From an uncultured PS1 clade bacterium (GTDB lineage Bacteria > Pseudomonadota > Gammaproteobacteria > PS1 > Pseudothioglobaceae), in the NCBI GenBank assembly GCA_937950605.1, contig CALFDA010000004.1, positions 1 through 41,024 on the forward strand: a stretch of DNA of 41,024 nt, written 5' to 3'. A program made the translations under genes and the position numbers. Below the pieces are notes generated by a model. That model searched no databases. It was not told the origin of the DNA and saw nothing but the letters and a program-made list of their open reading frames with translations. Positions 25,525-33,468 of the stretch are shown here, in pieces. Each line of letters starts with the position of its first letter. The first letter of the stretch is position 1.

Positions 25525-26763
25525 TTACAACCATTTAACAGAGTCCTTAATCGCATCTGTAAGTGTTGATATAGCAACATCATCGATGATAAATGGTGGC
25601 ATTGTGTAAAGCAATTTGCCATATGGTCTAAGCCAAACACCATTTGCAATCAGCCGATTTTGGATTTTTTCCATATCAATTATATCCACCATCTCTACCA
25701 CGCCAATTGCACCCAAGACCCTCACATCAGCAACCTTTTTATTAGTTTTAAGTGGTAATAATTGTTGATATAGGTGTTTTTCTATGCGGGTAATATTATC
25801 TTGCCAAGGTGAATTTAGCAATAAATTGATACTAGCATTTGCCACCGCACAGGCGAGTGGATTCGCCATAAAAGTTGGACCATGCATAAGTGTGCCGACA
25901 TTATTTGCAATTTCATCGCTAGTGAGTGTTACTCCAAGACTCAAATAACCACCTGTAAGTGCTTTGCCTAAACATAGGATATCGGGTTTAACATTAACAT
26001 ATTCAAGCGCAAATAATTTGCCCGTTCTGCCGAATCCTGTGGCGATTTCATCTAAAATAAACAAAACCTCATGTTGTTCGCAAAGTTTTTTTGCTTCTAC
26101 TAAATATTGAGGATCGTAAAACCGCATGCCACCTGCACCTTGTACCACAGGTTCCAAAATCATCGTAGCAATGCTACTTGCATTTTGTTTGAGTGTTGTC
26201 TTTAGGTCTTTGAGTGCCACATGCCAATCCACCATAGACGGGCTTTTGACAAAAAAATGTTGTGCTAACATACCTTTAAATAGATGATGCATACCATTAT
26301 CAGGGTCACACACACTCATCGCCCCAAAAGTATCTCCGTGATAACCGCCACGAATGGTAACAAATTTTTGTTTGTCATTTTTGCCTCTATTTTGCCAATA
26401 TTGCAATGCCATTTTCAACGCAGATTCAACCGCAACCGAGCCTGAATCAGTAAAAAAAACTTTACTCAAATTATTAGGGGTAATTGCAACCAAGGTTTTT
26501 GCTAAGTCGATTGCACTTTGGTGGGTCAAACCCCCAAACATTACATGCGACATTTTTGCTAATTGCTCGCTAATAGCCTTATTAAGTGTGGGATGGTTAT
26601 AGCCATGAATTACACTCCACCAAGAACTCATGCCATCAATCACACATTCGCCATTATCCAAATTTAGGTAGACACCATTAGCGGAACGCACTTTATGTGC
26701 AGCTATTGGATTGGGTATCTTGGCATAAGGATGCCACAAGTGCTGAGTGTCAAAACTATCCAT
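25525..26763 (-). CDS. bioA: Adenosylmethionine-8-amino-7-oxononanoate aminotransferase
   Basis: Transfers the amino group of SAM to KAPA to make DAPA in biotin synthesis. The 412 residues begin with the BioA-type DTQHLWHPYAKI. The PLP lysine is Lys267 (CLGKALTGGYLSLG), and the PLP-ring aspartate is Asp238 in LDEIATGFGRTG. YHGDTFGAMSVCD and GPTFMANPLACAVA also match. No other bio gene is adjacent. It supplies the cofactor for AccB. A CGTTATAACG palindrome (26807-26816) lies in its upstream region; it does not look like a BirA operator. Confidence 0.97.
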   Translation of the reverse strand: MDSFDTQHLWHPYAKIPNPIAAHKVRSANGVYLNLDNGECVIDGMSSWWSVIHGYNHPTLNKAISEQLAKMSHVMFGGLTHQSAIDLAKTLVAITPNNLSKVFFTDSGSVAVESALKMALQYWQNRGKNDKQKFVTIRGGYHGDTFGAMSVCDPDNGMHHLFKGMLAQHFFVKSPSMVDWHVALKDLKTTLKQNASSIATMILEPVVQGAGGMRFYDPQYLVEAKKLCEQHEVLFILDEIATGFGRTGKLFALEYVNVKPDILCLGKALTGGYLSLGVTLTSDEIANNVGTLMHGPTFMANPLACAVANASINLLLNSPWQDNITRIEKHLYQQLLPLKTNKKVADVRVLGAIGVVEMVDIIDMEKIQNRLIANGVWLRPYGKLLYTMPPFIIDDVAISTLTDAIKDSVKWL

Positions 26764-26985
26764 ATTGTCATATAACTTTGTAAAATAACCAAAATCGCAT
26801 GATAATCGTTATAACGTGAAAAATCCAAGTAAACACATGCCGAAACGAATCATTGATTGTTGTTGGCTTGAATTCATAATAACAATTCATCAAAACACTC
26901 AACTTTATCAGATGCTTTTGCAACAAGCTTGTGTTAAAGGATTCAACCATTGTATAGATGGCAAAACAATAGCAAAGTTAGTATA

Positions 26986-27011
26986 AAATGCAAATGCAAA
27001 TGCAAATGCAA
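26986..27011. repeat. Hexanucleotide tandem repeat (AAATGC x4)
   Basis: Four exact copies of AAATGC plus AA, about 195 bases upstream of the methyltransferase ATG and outside any credible ORF. It is short, but a second microsatellite beside an accessory gene is notable. Confidence 0.85.
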
Positions 27012-27123
27012 TAGGCAATAGCGAGTTTTTAGACAATGTTAAAACCATGCGCGCACAGCACTTTTCATAATACATCTAAAGAGCATTTACAAAGATATAC
27101 ACAAGAATTTTGTTTTAGAAAAA

Positions 27124-27138
27124 ATGACAATATGTCAT
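27124..27138. promoter_or_regulatory. Inverted repeat ATGACA-ATA-TGTCAT upstream of the methyltransferase
   Basis: Perfect 6-bp arms around a 3-base spacer, centred about 74 bases before the ATG at 27205. Methyltransferases and controller proteins of restriction systems often bind such operators to limit expression. No controller gene is seen, so autoregulation would be by the methyltransferase or a host protein; this is inference. Confidence 0.4.
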
Positions 27139-27204
27139 ACAATTTTGTTGTAAATATTTGTTTGCAGGCAACAGGTGTATCAAATATATAATAAACTCAA
27201 TACT

Positions 27205-28179
27205 ATGAAACAAATAATCAAGCCAATTAACAAGCCTTTCAGTGATATAGTCGGCGATGTGGTTAGGCACAATCCCAGCATTAATGAGTTAGATGTATCA
27301 AGAATATATACCGATAAAGATATATCTGTATACAACGATGATTGTATGAAAGCATTTAAGTATTTGCCTGATAATAGTGTGGATTTTATAGCCACAGACC
27401 CGCCATATTTTATAGACGGTATGGGCGATGATTGGAATGATAAAGCATTAAATAAGAAAAAAACAAAAGCGGGTGCTGTAGGTGGATTGCCAATAGGCAT
27501 GAAATTTGACCCTATGCAAGGCAAAAGACTATATAAATTTTTTTATAAAGTGTCTCAAGAGTTCATGAGGATATTAAAACCAGGAGGATTTATGGTTTCA
27601 TTTTCGCAAGGTAGGCTATTTCATAGACTAGCATTAGCTTGTGAAGATGCTGGATTCGAAATTAGAGATATGCTGATATGGGAGCACAGCGGAGGACAGG
27701 GTAAGGCTTTTACGCACAATCATTTTGTTCAAAAAATGGGTATATCATATGTAGAAAAGCAAAAGATAATTGATAAATTAAGAAATAGAAAAACACCACA
27801 ATTAAGACCAAAGTTTGAGCCAATAGTATTGGCACAAAAACCAAAAGATGGAACTTTTGTGAACAACTGGTTAAAGTGGAGGACTGGGCTTGTTAATATT
27901 GATTTTGACGAAGGACAGCAAACCACAATATTTAGATATAACAAGCCAAAAAAAGCAAAGAATATCAGCCATATGACAGTAAAGCCTGTTCCCCTATTAG
28001 AGCGACTTATAGAGATATTTACGGTAGAGGGGCAAACGGTGTTAGACCCGTTTCTAGGTAGTGGAACGACTGGAGTAGCAACTATAAAACAGCACAGAAA
28101 ATTCATAGGTTTTGAAATTGAGAAAAAATATTTTCAAATCTCTGTCGATAGATTAAAAAGTTATGAAGAAAATATCTAA
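27205..28179 (+). CDS. DNA (N6-adenine or N4-cytosine) methyltransferase, beta class
   Basis: Modification enzyme of a restriction-modification pair. Motif IV DPPY is at 65-68 and the SAM-binding motif I region DPFLGSGTT at 281-289; this order, catalytic motif first, defines the beta class. DPPY fits N6-adenine or N4-cytosine methylation, and the recognition site cannot be read. The ATG at 27205 gives 324 residues; a GTG at 27175 is possible and neither has a good ribosome site. Codons ATA, AGA and AGG are frequent, unlike the surrounding genes, which points to horizontal transfer. It overlaps the endonuclease gene by 17 bases. Confidence 0.93.
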   Translation: MKQIIKPINKPFSDIVGDVVRHNPSINELDVSRIYTDKDISVYNDDCMKAFKYLPDNSVDFIATDPPYFIDGMGDDWNDKALNKKKTKAGAVGGLPIGMKFDPMQGKRLYKFFYKVSQEFMRILKPGGFMVSFSQGRLFHRLALACEDAGFEIRDMLIWEHSGGQGKAFTHNHFVQKMGISYVEKQKIIDKLRNRKTPQLRPKFEPIVLAQKPKDGTFVNNWLKWRTGLVNIDFDEGQQTTIFRYNKPKKAKNISHMTVKPVPLLERLIEIFTVEGQTVLDPFLGSGTTGVATIKQHRKFIGFEIEKKYFQISVDRLKSYEENI

Positions 28180-28885
28180 ACAAGGCAATCATACGCATAT
28201 ATCTAATAATGAAATTAATAGCATATACGCTAAATTGAAAAATGAGCATGCAACATATCTAGCACAATATGGCGTTAGGCTACCAAAAAAATACAGTATG
28301 AAGGCGCTATGGCTTGTTTATTTGAGGAAGTGCAGGGGTAAGTTAGTGCATAAAGACACAATTTCAGAGTTCGTGCAGTCAAAAAAACCAAAATCAGGCA
28401 AAGACCAACAAGTAAGACACTTGGCTAGTGATGGTTGGTATGTATTAAATAAAGGCGATAAAATTCCTAATCAAGATAAGAAGATAGAAAGTGGCTATCA
28501 TGTGTTACTAACAGTAGAAAACCCAAAGCCTAATTTCCTACATAAAGCATTAAAAAGAGCAGGTAGAGTATCAGCGCAAAACTTTGAACAATTAAAGGTC
28601 ACATATGATTTTAGATGTGCAACTTGTGGCTCAATAGAAAATAAACCACACATACTAGAGCCTACACTAATAACAACGCTACAACAAGGACATATGAACC
28701 CACACGATAAATTAACACTTAAAAACACTATACCGCAATGCCAATTATGTAATCAAACATATCAAGATGACTATGTATTTAATGATAAAGGCAGGGTGAT
28801 AGCAGTGGCATCTACAACACCAATAATCAAAGCCCATGATAGTGTAAAGCAAGCCATAAAAGATATGTTAAATAATGAAAGTTAG
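28163..28885 (+). CDS. HNH-type restriction endonuclease (predicted)
   Basis: Probable cleavage partner of the methyltransferase, judged from the overlap with it and the domain. Of 240 residues, the C-terminal part carries a zinc-bound HNH-like core: Cys152/Cys155 (CATCG), His177 (QQGHMNP), Asn188 and Cys193/Cys196 (IPQCQLCNQ). The N-terminal 145 residues, presumably for DNA recognition, are not recognised. It shares the ATA/AGA-rich codon use of the methyltransferase. I cannot name the specificity. An orphan HNH protein with another role is possible but less likely in this setting. Confidence 0.8.
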   Translation: MKKISKQGNHTHISNNEINSIYAKLKNEHATYLAQYGVRLPKKYSMKALWLVYLRKCRGKLVHKDTISEFVQSKKPKSGKDQQVRHLASDGWYVLNKGDKIPNQDKKIESGYHVLLTVENPKPNFLHKALKRAGRVSAQNFEQLKVTYDFRCATCGSIENKPHILEPTLITTLQQGHMNPHDKLTLKNTIPQCQLCNQTYQDDYVFNDKGRVIAVASTTPIIKAHDSVKQAIKDMLNNES

Positions 28886-28945
28886 AGCATGTAGTATATA
28901 GTTCCTGTTCCAACAAAAAAGTTGCACTTATAATTTACAGCTAAG

Positions 28946-29926
28946 ATGCTAAAAGCAATAAATTTAGATTCTCGCAATACGCTTAATTATTTGCTATTAC
29001 CAATTGCAGCAATTTTTTATTTATTATCATTGACTAGAAAAATATTGTATCGCCTTGGTGTATTTTCTACACGTTATTTTGATATACCTGTGATAGTGGT
29101 AGGTAATATTACTGTTGGTGGTAGTGGCAAAACCCCTATTGTGATTGCTTTGGTTAAGCATTTTCAACAGCAAGGTAAAAAAGTGGGTGTGGTCTCGCGT
29201 GGCTATGGCAGAAAATCAAAACGCTCAAGCAAAATTCAGGGTTTAGCATCCCAATTAGTGCACGAGGAGTCAAATGTTTTCGAGGTTGGCGATGAGCCAA
29301 TGTTAATTTATCAACACACAAAAGCCTTAGTGATGGTTGACAAAAAACGCACACAAGCAATACATCAGCTTATTAGCCAGCATCAAATAGATATTATCAT
29401 TAGCGATGATGGTTTGCAACATTATGCAATGGGGCGAGCAGTTGAAATTGCAGTACTAGATGGCAAGCGTCGTTTCGGTAATGGCTGGTTTTTGCCTGCT
29501 GGTCCACTGCGAGAATCAATTACAAGATTAAAAAGCGTGGATTTTATTGTTAATAATGGCGCACAGCATACAGGCGAATATAACTCGAAATTAATACCCA
29601 AATCATTTATTAATTTATCCACAGGCGTTGTTCAACCACTGGATTTTTTCAAAAAAAAACTCTGCCATGCTGTAGCAGGCATTGGATATCCGCAGCGTTT
29701 TTTTGACACACTATCTGAGTTAGGTGTTGTGCTTGAAACTCATGCATTTGCAGACCATTATAATTTCACCAAAAAAGATTTTAGTTTTGCTCAAGATTAT
29801 CCAATTATTATGACAGCAAAGGATTGTGTAAAATGCGGGCAGTTTGCAACAAAGCAAATGTGGTATTTGCATGTTGAAGTTGAATTAAGTGATGGTTTTT
29901 TAGAAAAATTAGAGGCTAAATTATGA
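28946..29926 (+). CDS. lpxK: Tetraacyldisaccharide 4'-kinase
   Basis: Phosphorylates the lipid A disaccharide at the 4' position at the inner face of the cytoplasmic membrane. The 326 residues have an N-terminal membrane-associating segment (LNYLLLPIAAIFYLLSL) and the Walker A-type VVGNITVGGSGKTP (53-64), plus ISDDGLQHYAM, DGKRRFGNGWFLPAGPLRE and the late AFADHYNF motif. A TATAAT at 28929-28934 lies only 12 bases before the ATG, so a transcript from it would have almost no leader; no good -35 matches it. Nine consecutive A residues lie near 29651. It heads a five-gene unit. Confidence 0.96.
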   Translation: MLKAINLDSRNTLNYLLLPIAAIFYLLSLTRKILYRLGVFSTRYFDIPVIVVGNITVGGSGKTPIVIALVKHFQQQGKKVGVVSRGYGRKSKRSSKIQGLASQLVHEESNVFEVGDEPMLIYQHTKALVMVDKKRTQAIHQLISQHQIDIIISDDGLQHYAMGRAVEIAVLDGKRRFGNGWFLPAGPLRESITRLKSVDFIVNNGAQHTGEYNSKLIPKSFINLSTGVVQPLDFFKKKLCHAVAGIGYPQRFFDTLSELGVVLETHAFADHYNFTKKDFSFAQDYPIIMTAKDCVKCGQFATKQMWYLHVEVELSDGFLEKLEAKL

Positions 29927-30084
29927 TTGACGAATCCTTATTAAAATTATTAGTTTGTCCACAAAGTAAGGCACCACTTAAGCAACTAGGTGATGAGTTA
30001 GTTTGTGAAGAAAGCGGATTAGCCTACCCGATTGTTGATGATATTCCTGTCTTGTTAGTTGAAGAGGCAAGAAAAATAAAATAA
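29923..30084 (+). CDS. Trm112-like small zinc-ribbon protein (YcaR type, 53 aa)
   Basis: A short gene of the Trm112/YcaR family. The product starts MIDESLLKLLVCPQSKAPL and has LVCEESGLAYPIVDDIPVLL, the family core. Cys12 and Cys28 are the two remaining positions of what is a four-cysteine site in some homologues. Its ATG overlaps the lpxK stop (ATGA) and its TAA overlaps the kdsB start (TAATG), so the three genes are translationally coupled. The lpxK-ycaR-kdsB order is also known in enterobacteria. Its biochemical role in bacteria is unclear. Confidence 0.93.
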   Translation: MIDESLLKLLVCPQSKAPLKQLGDELVCEESGLAYPIVDDIPVLLVEEARKIK

Positions 30085-30824
30085 TGAATTTTAGTGTTAT
30101 TATCCCCGCACGTTACCAATCAAAACGTTTAAACGCTAAATTGCTTCAAGATATTCATGGCAGACCCCTGATTTGGCATACCCATGAAAATGCCAAAAAA
30201 AGTGGCGCGTCTAGTGTAATTATCGCTACAGATGACCCCCGTATCGAGCAAATTGCAAATGATTTTGGCGCAAATACTTGCATGACTAGCAAAAAACATA
30301 CATCAGGCACTCAACGTATCGCAAAGGTGTTGGAAACACTCAAAGTTGATGATAAACAAATTGTTGTCAATGTGCAGGGCGATGAGCCGATGTTAAGTGC
30401 AAAAGTGATTAAACAAGTGGCACAAAATTTAGCCGATTCTAAAATGCAAATGGCAACACTGTGTGAACATATTGTTGACAAAGCACAATATTTAGACCCA
30501 AATTGTGTGAAAGTAGTATTTGATAAATTTGGCAAAGCCTTGTATTTTTCGCGCTCACCAATCCCCGCTTTTCGCGATGAGGTAGATTTTGATATAACAT
30601 TGTGTTTTAAACATGTTGGCATTTATGCTTATCGTTGCGGTTTTATTAAAAAATATTTGAATATGAACCATTCAAATTATGAGCAAGCAGAAAAATTAGA
30701 GCAGCTAACCGTGCTAAACGAGGGGTTTGAGATACATGTTGCACTTGCTTGTGCGCCAACAGGGTTTGGGGTTGATACACAAGACGATTTAGACAAAGTG
30801 CGTAACGCATTAAAAAAAACTTAG
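30084..30824 (+). CDS. kdsB: 3-deoxy-manno-octulosonate cytidylyltransferase (CMP-KDO synthetase)
   Basis: Activates KDO with CTP for transfer to lipid A. The 246 residues start with the nucleotide-binding IIPARYQSKRLNAKLL and contain VVNVQGDEPM and YFSRSPIPAFRD, all typical, with HVGIYAYR and LEQLTVLNEG later. Length is standard. It follows the Trm112-like gene with overlapping codons and precedes folD by 3 bases, so lipid A and inner-core genes are co-expressed. Confidence 0.98.
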   Translation: MNFSVIIPARYQSKRLNAKLLQDIHGRPLIWHTHENAKKSGASSVIIATDDPRIEQIANDFGANTCMTSKKHTSGTQRIAKVLETLKVDDKQIVVNVQGDEPMLSAKVIKQVAQNLADSKMQMATLCEHIVDKAQYLDPNCVKVVFDKFGKALYFSRSPIPAFRDEVDFDITLCFKHVGIYAYRCGFIKKYLNMNHSNYEQAEKLEQLTVLNEGFEIHVALACAPTGFGVDTQDDLDKVRNALKKT

Positions 30825-30827
30825 TTA

Positions 30828-31664
30828 ATGAATATTATCAATGGCAAAAAAATTGCACAAGATTTGAAGGCGGATATTGCTAATCGGGTGGCAAAGCTTG
30901 ACAGAAAACCAGGTTTAGCAGTTATTTTGGTGGGTGATGACCCAGCGTCTAGTGTGTATGTACGCAATAAAGACAATGCTTGCAAGGAGGTTGGTTTTTA
31001 TTCAGAAAAAATCAATAAACCTGCTAATATTACTCAAAATGAACTTTTAGCAGAAATTAAACGCTTAAATAATGACGATAAAATTGATGGCATTTTGGTG
31101 CAATTACCACTACCGAAGCACTTAGATACTAATCAAGTGATTGAGACCATCAGCCCTAAAAAAGATGTAGATGGCTTTCACAGTGAGAATATTGGAAAGT
31201 TAATGCAAAACAAGCCACACTTTCGTCCTTGCACTCCTAAGGGGGTGATGACAATATTAGCAACAATAGGTATAAATTTAGTGGGCAAAAACTGTGTGGT
31301 GGTAGGAGCATCAAATATTGTTGGTCGACCAATGGCAATAGAGCTTTTGAATGCTCAAGCTACCGTTACAATTTGCAATAGCAAAACGCAAAACCTAGCA
31401 ACAAAATTACAACAGGCTGATGTTATTGTAGTAGCAATCGGTGTCGCAAAAATGATTCAAGGCACGTGGATTAAAAAAGGTGCGGTTGTAATTGATGTTG
31501 GTATGAACCCACTAGATAACGCTTTGGTTGGCGATGTAGATTTTGATGCTGCTAAAAAAGTAGCCAAATGGATTACTCCAGTACCTGGCGGTGTTGGTCC
31601 AATGACTATTGCCACATTATTAGAAAATACGCTAATGGCTTATCACTTAAGGAAAGAAAAATGA
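30828..31664 (+). CDS. folD: Methylenetetrahydrofolate dehydrogenase / methenyl-THF cyclohydrolase
   Basis: Bifunctional one-carbon enzyme producing 10-formyl-THF and NADPH. The 278-residue product has the conserved YVRNKDNACKEVGF region with the catalytic lysine, DGILVQLPLPKHLD, KDVDGFH, the nucleotide-binding VVGASNIVGRPMA and the C-terminal PVPGGVGPMT. It is placed 3 bases after kdsB and overlaps the next gene by 4 bases (ATGA). Confidence 0.98.
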   Translation: MNIINGKKIAQDLKADIANRVAKLDRKPGLAVILVGDDPASSVYVRNKDNACKEVGFYSEKINKPANITQNELLAEIKRLNNDDKIDGILVQLPLPKHLDTNQVIETISPKKDVDGFHSENIGKLMQNKPHFRPCTPKGVMTILATIGINLVGKNCVVVGASNIVGRPMAIELLNAQATVTICNSKTQNLATKLQQADVIVVAIGVAKMIQGTWIKKGAVVIDVGMNPLDNALVGDVDFDAAKKVAKWITPVPGGVGPMTIATLLENTLMAYHLRKEK

Positions 31665-32035
31665 AACTATTATTAAAAGGGTTTAGAAATGGATTAGGTG
31701 CAATTATTGCTTTTGTTAGTTGGCTCATTCCAGTTAGTAAAATAAAGCGTAGCGAGGACCAACAACAAGCAGTAGACAAACAAACACTCAATATTGAGTT
31801 ATATCAATTTTTTGCTTGCCCATTTTGCATTAAAACTAGAAGAGCAATCAGACGTCTAAATCTTAAAATTGTTACCAGAGATGCGCAAAATAGACAAAGT
31901 ATTTACAGGGCAGAACTACTCGAGGCAACGGGAAAGACGCAAGTACCTTGCTTAAAAATAACAAGTGGCAGTAAAGTAACATGGATGTTAGAGACTAATG
32001 AAATTATTGCCTATTTAGAAAAGCGATTTAACTGA
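31661..32035 (+). CDS. Membrane-anchored glutaredoxin-like protein
   Basis: The start is ATG 31661 in the folD stop overlap, with AGGAAAG upstream; the longer frame from 31568 is inside folD. The 124-residue product begins with a hydrophobic segment (GLGAIIAFVSWLIPV, about 11-25), a charged linker, then a glutaredoxin/GST-N thioredoxin fold (about 42-124) with Cys53/Cys56 (FACPFC) and a cis-proline motif (TQVPCLKI). It should be a thiol-disulfide oxidoreductase held at the inner membrane. Orientation is not certain from sequence. It is last in the lpxK unit; a short AACATT/AATGTT hairpin (32039-32054) follows. Confidence 0.87.
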   Translation: MKLLLKGFRNGLGAIIAFVSWLIPVSKIKRSEDQQQAVDKQTLNIELYQFFACPFCIKTRRAIRRLNLKIVTRDAQNRQSIYRAELLEATGKTQVPCLKITSGSKVTWMLETNEIIAYLEKRFN

Positions 32036-32192
32036 TATAACATTTAACAATGTTGCAAGATTAACATTACAGATTTCATCAAATCCAAACACAATAAGTT
32101 CATAGGTTTTAATAAAACATTTTATTTGTAATTTTGTGAATGCATTTTATATAACAGACGCTTTTTAAAAAATTTACACAGGTTTGACGTAC

Positions 32193-33101
32193 TTAGCTGA
32201 CAAACAAGCGTTCGGGCTGTAGATAATTATTCTTTACCACTCCAATACCTAAGAAAACAGCGTTTTCATCGAAAATTTTAACCAAATTATTGCTTTGCTT
32301 TTCAACCCTGACTTTTCTGCCATAACAAATATCAACGACTTGTTGATTGTTAATAGCAATATTATGAATATTTGGCAACATATCTTCGCTTTTGCAAATT
32401 TTTGTATCTAGTTGTGAAAAATCATCGTTTTTTAATGCCTCTAAATCACAAAATTTAATAGTATCAGAGATGTCTATATGCGCAAAACCTATACGCCTAA
32501 GTTCAACAACATGCGCACCACAACCTAATTTATCACCAATATCAGCAATTAGTGAACGAATATAAGTACCTTTTGAACACAACACTTCTAAGTCAAAAAT
32601 GCCATTTTTATAATCTAAAAAATCAATATTATGAATGCTAACTGTGCGTGCTTTGCGCTTAATATTGATACCTTTTCTAGCAAGTTTGTACAAGGGCTGT
32701 CCATTTTTTTTGAGTGCTGAGTACATCGGTGGTACTTGCTTAATATTGCCTTGAAAACTTAGGGCGGTGGTTTGTATTTGTGCTGTTTTAAGCTGTGTGA
32801 AGTCTTTTATGCGAATAATTTGTCCTTCACAATCCAATGTATCAGTTGCTATCCCTAATTGCCCACGCACAAAGTAACGCTTATTGTAATTAAGTAAAAA
32901 TCTAGCAATTTTGGTTGCTTGCCCCAAGCAAATCGGCAATATGCCACTAGCCAGCGGGTCTAATGCACCTGTATGCCCCGCTTTTTTAGCAAAAAACAAA
33001 CGTTTAACCTTTTGCAAAGCGGCATTTGAGCTTAACCCCGTATCCTTGTCAAGTAAGATAACGCCATTAATATCTCTGCCTTTTGAGTTACGCCGTGGCA
33101 T
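32193..33101 (-). CDS. truB: tRNA pseudouridine-55 synthase
   Basis: Makes pseudouridine 55 in the T-loop of tRNAs. The 302 residues start with NGVILLDKDTGLSSNAALQKVKRLF, and the catalytic aspartate is Asp48 in HTGALDPLASG. KVPPMYSALK is seen as KQVPPMYSALKKNGQPLYKLAR, and CSKGTYIRSLIADIG is present, with a PUA-like C-terminal domain. It follows rbfA by 12 bases. In many gammaproteobacteria rpsO and pnp come next, but here the convergent lpxK unit follows. Confidence 0.98.
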   Translation of the reverse strand: MPRRNSKGRDINGVILLDKDTGLSSNAALQKVKRLFFAKKAGHTGALDPLASGILPICLGQATKIARFLLNYNKRYFVRGQLGIATDTLDCEGQIIRIKDFTQLKTAQIQTTALSFQGNIKQVPPMYSALKKNGQPLYKLARKGINIKRKARTVSIHNIDFLDYKNGIFDLEVLCSKGTYIRSLIADIGDKLGCGAHVVELRRIGFAHIDISDTIKFCDLEALKNDDFSQLDTKICKSEDMLPNIHNIAINNQQVVDICYGRKVRVEKQSNNLVKIFDENAVFLGIGVVKNNYLQPERLFVS

Positions 33102-33113
33102 GATAGGTTGTTG

Positions 33114-33452
33114 CTATAGTCTAGCAAGCAAATCGTCAATTCTTGCACCTGTATTTGGCGTTGGGTCATAAATAAACTTTAACATTGGCGTGTGTCGTAA
33201 ATCTAGTATTCTTGAGAGACGAGAACGAAAAAAACCGCTGGCTTTTTCAAGCAAAGGCACAATAATATTACGCTGACCTTCTGATACAGAATAAAAAACC
33301 TTTGCACTGGATAAATCGCTACTACTTAAAACATCGGTAATATTTACTTGTTTTAGTCTTGGGTCTTTGACTTCTTGCTTTAGCAACATAATCAATTCTC
33401 GACGAATCAACTCGTTAACTCTTGCAACTCTATAAGATGATTGCTTTGCCAT
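33114..33452 (-). CDS. rbfA: Ribosome-binding factor A
   Basis: Cold-shock-related factor for 30S maturation, binding near helix 1 and helix 45 of 16S rRNA. The start is ATG 33452 (MAKQSSYRVARVNELIRREL), 16 bases after the infB stop; the longer frame overlaps infB and is not like the family. The 112-residue product has a KH-like fold with KDPRLKQVNITDVLSSSDLSSAKVFYS in its core (split motif: KDPRL, then VTDV-like ITDV). It is part of infB-rbfA-truB. Confidence 0.97.
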   Translation of the reverse strand: MAKQSSYRVARVNELIRRELIMLLKQEVKDPRLKQVNITDVLSSSDLSSAKVFYSVSEGQRNIIVPLLEKASGFFRSRLSRILDLRHTPMLKFIYDPTPNTGARIDDLLARL

Positions 33453-33468
33453 TAAATTGCTAAATTTG

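Larger units (their letters stand above)
26764..27204. other. Gene-poor region upstream of the restriction-modification cassette
   Basis: These 441 bases lie between the divergent bioA and methyltransferase starts. They hold a 10-base palindrome (26807-26816), a hexamer tandem repeat (26986-27011) and an inverted repeat (27124-27138). Short ORFs exist on both strands (26837-26986 plus, 26768-26950 minus) but lack ribosome sites and recognisable domains; they may be remnants from insertion of the cassette. Confidence 0.5.

Noticed and set aside
26801..26816. GATAATCGTTATAACG as a Fur or BirA operator before bioA
   Set aside because: It only partly resembles a Fur box and does not match the biotin operator; the clear part is just a 10-base palindrome.
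26768..26950. 60-codon minus-strand frame between bioA and the methyltransferase
   Set aside because: No ribosome site, no recognised domain, and it would lie directly over the bioA promoter. A plus-strand frame at 26837-26986 overlaps it and is equally unsupported. I could not match either to a transposase fragment.
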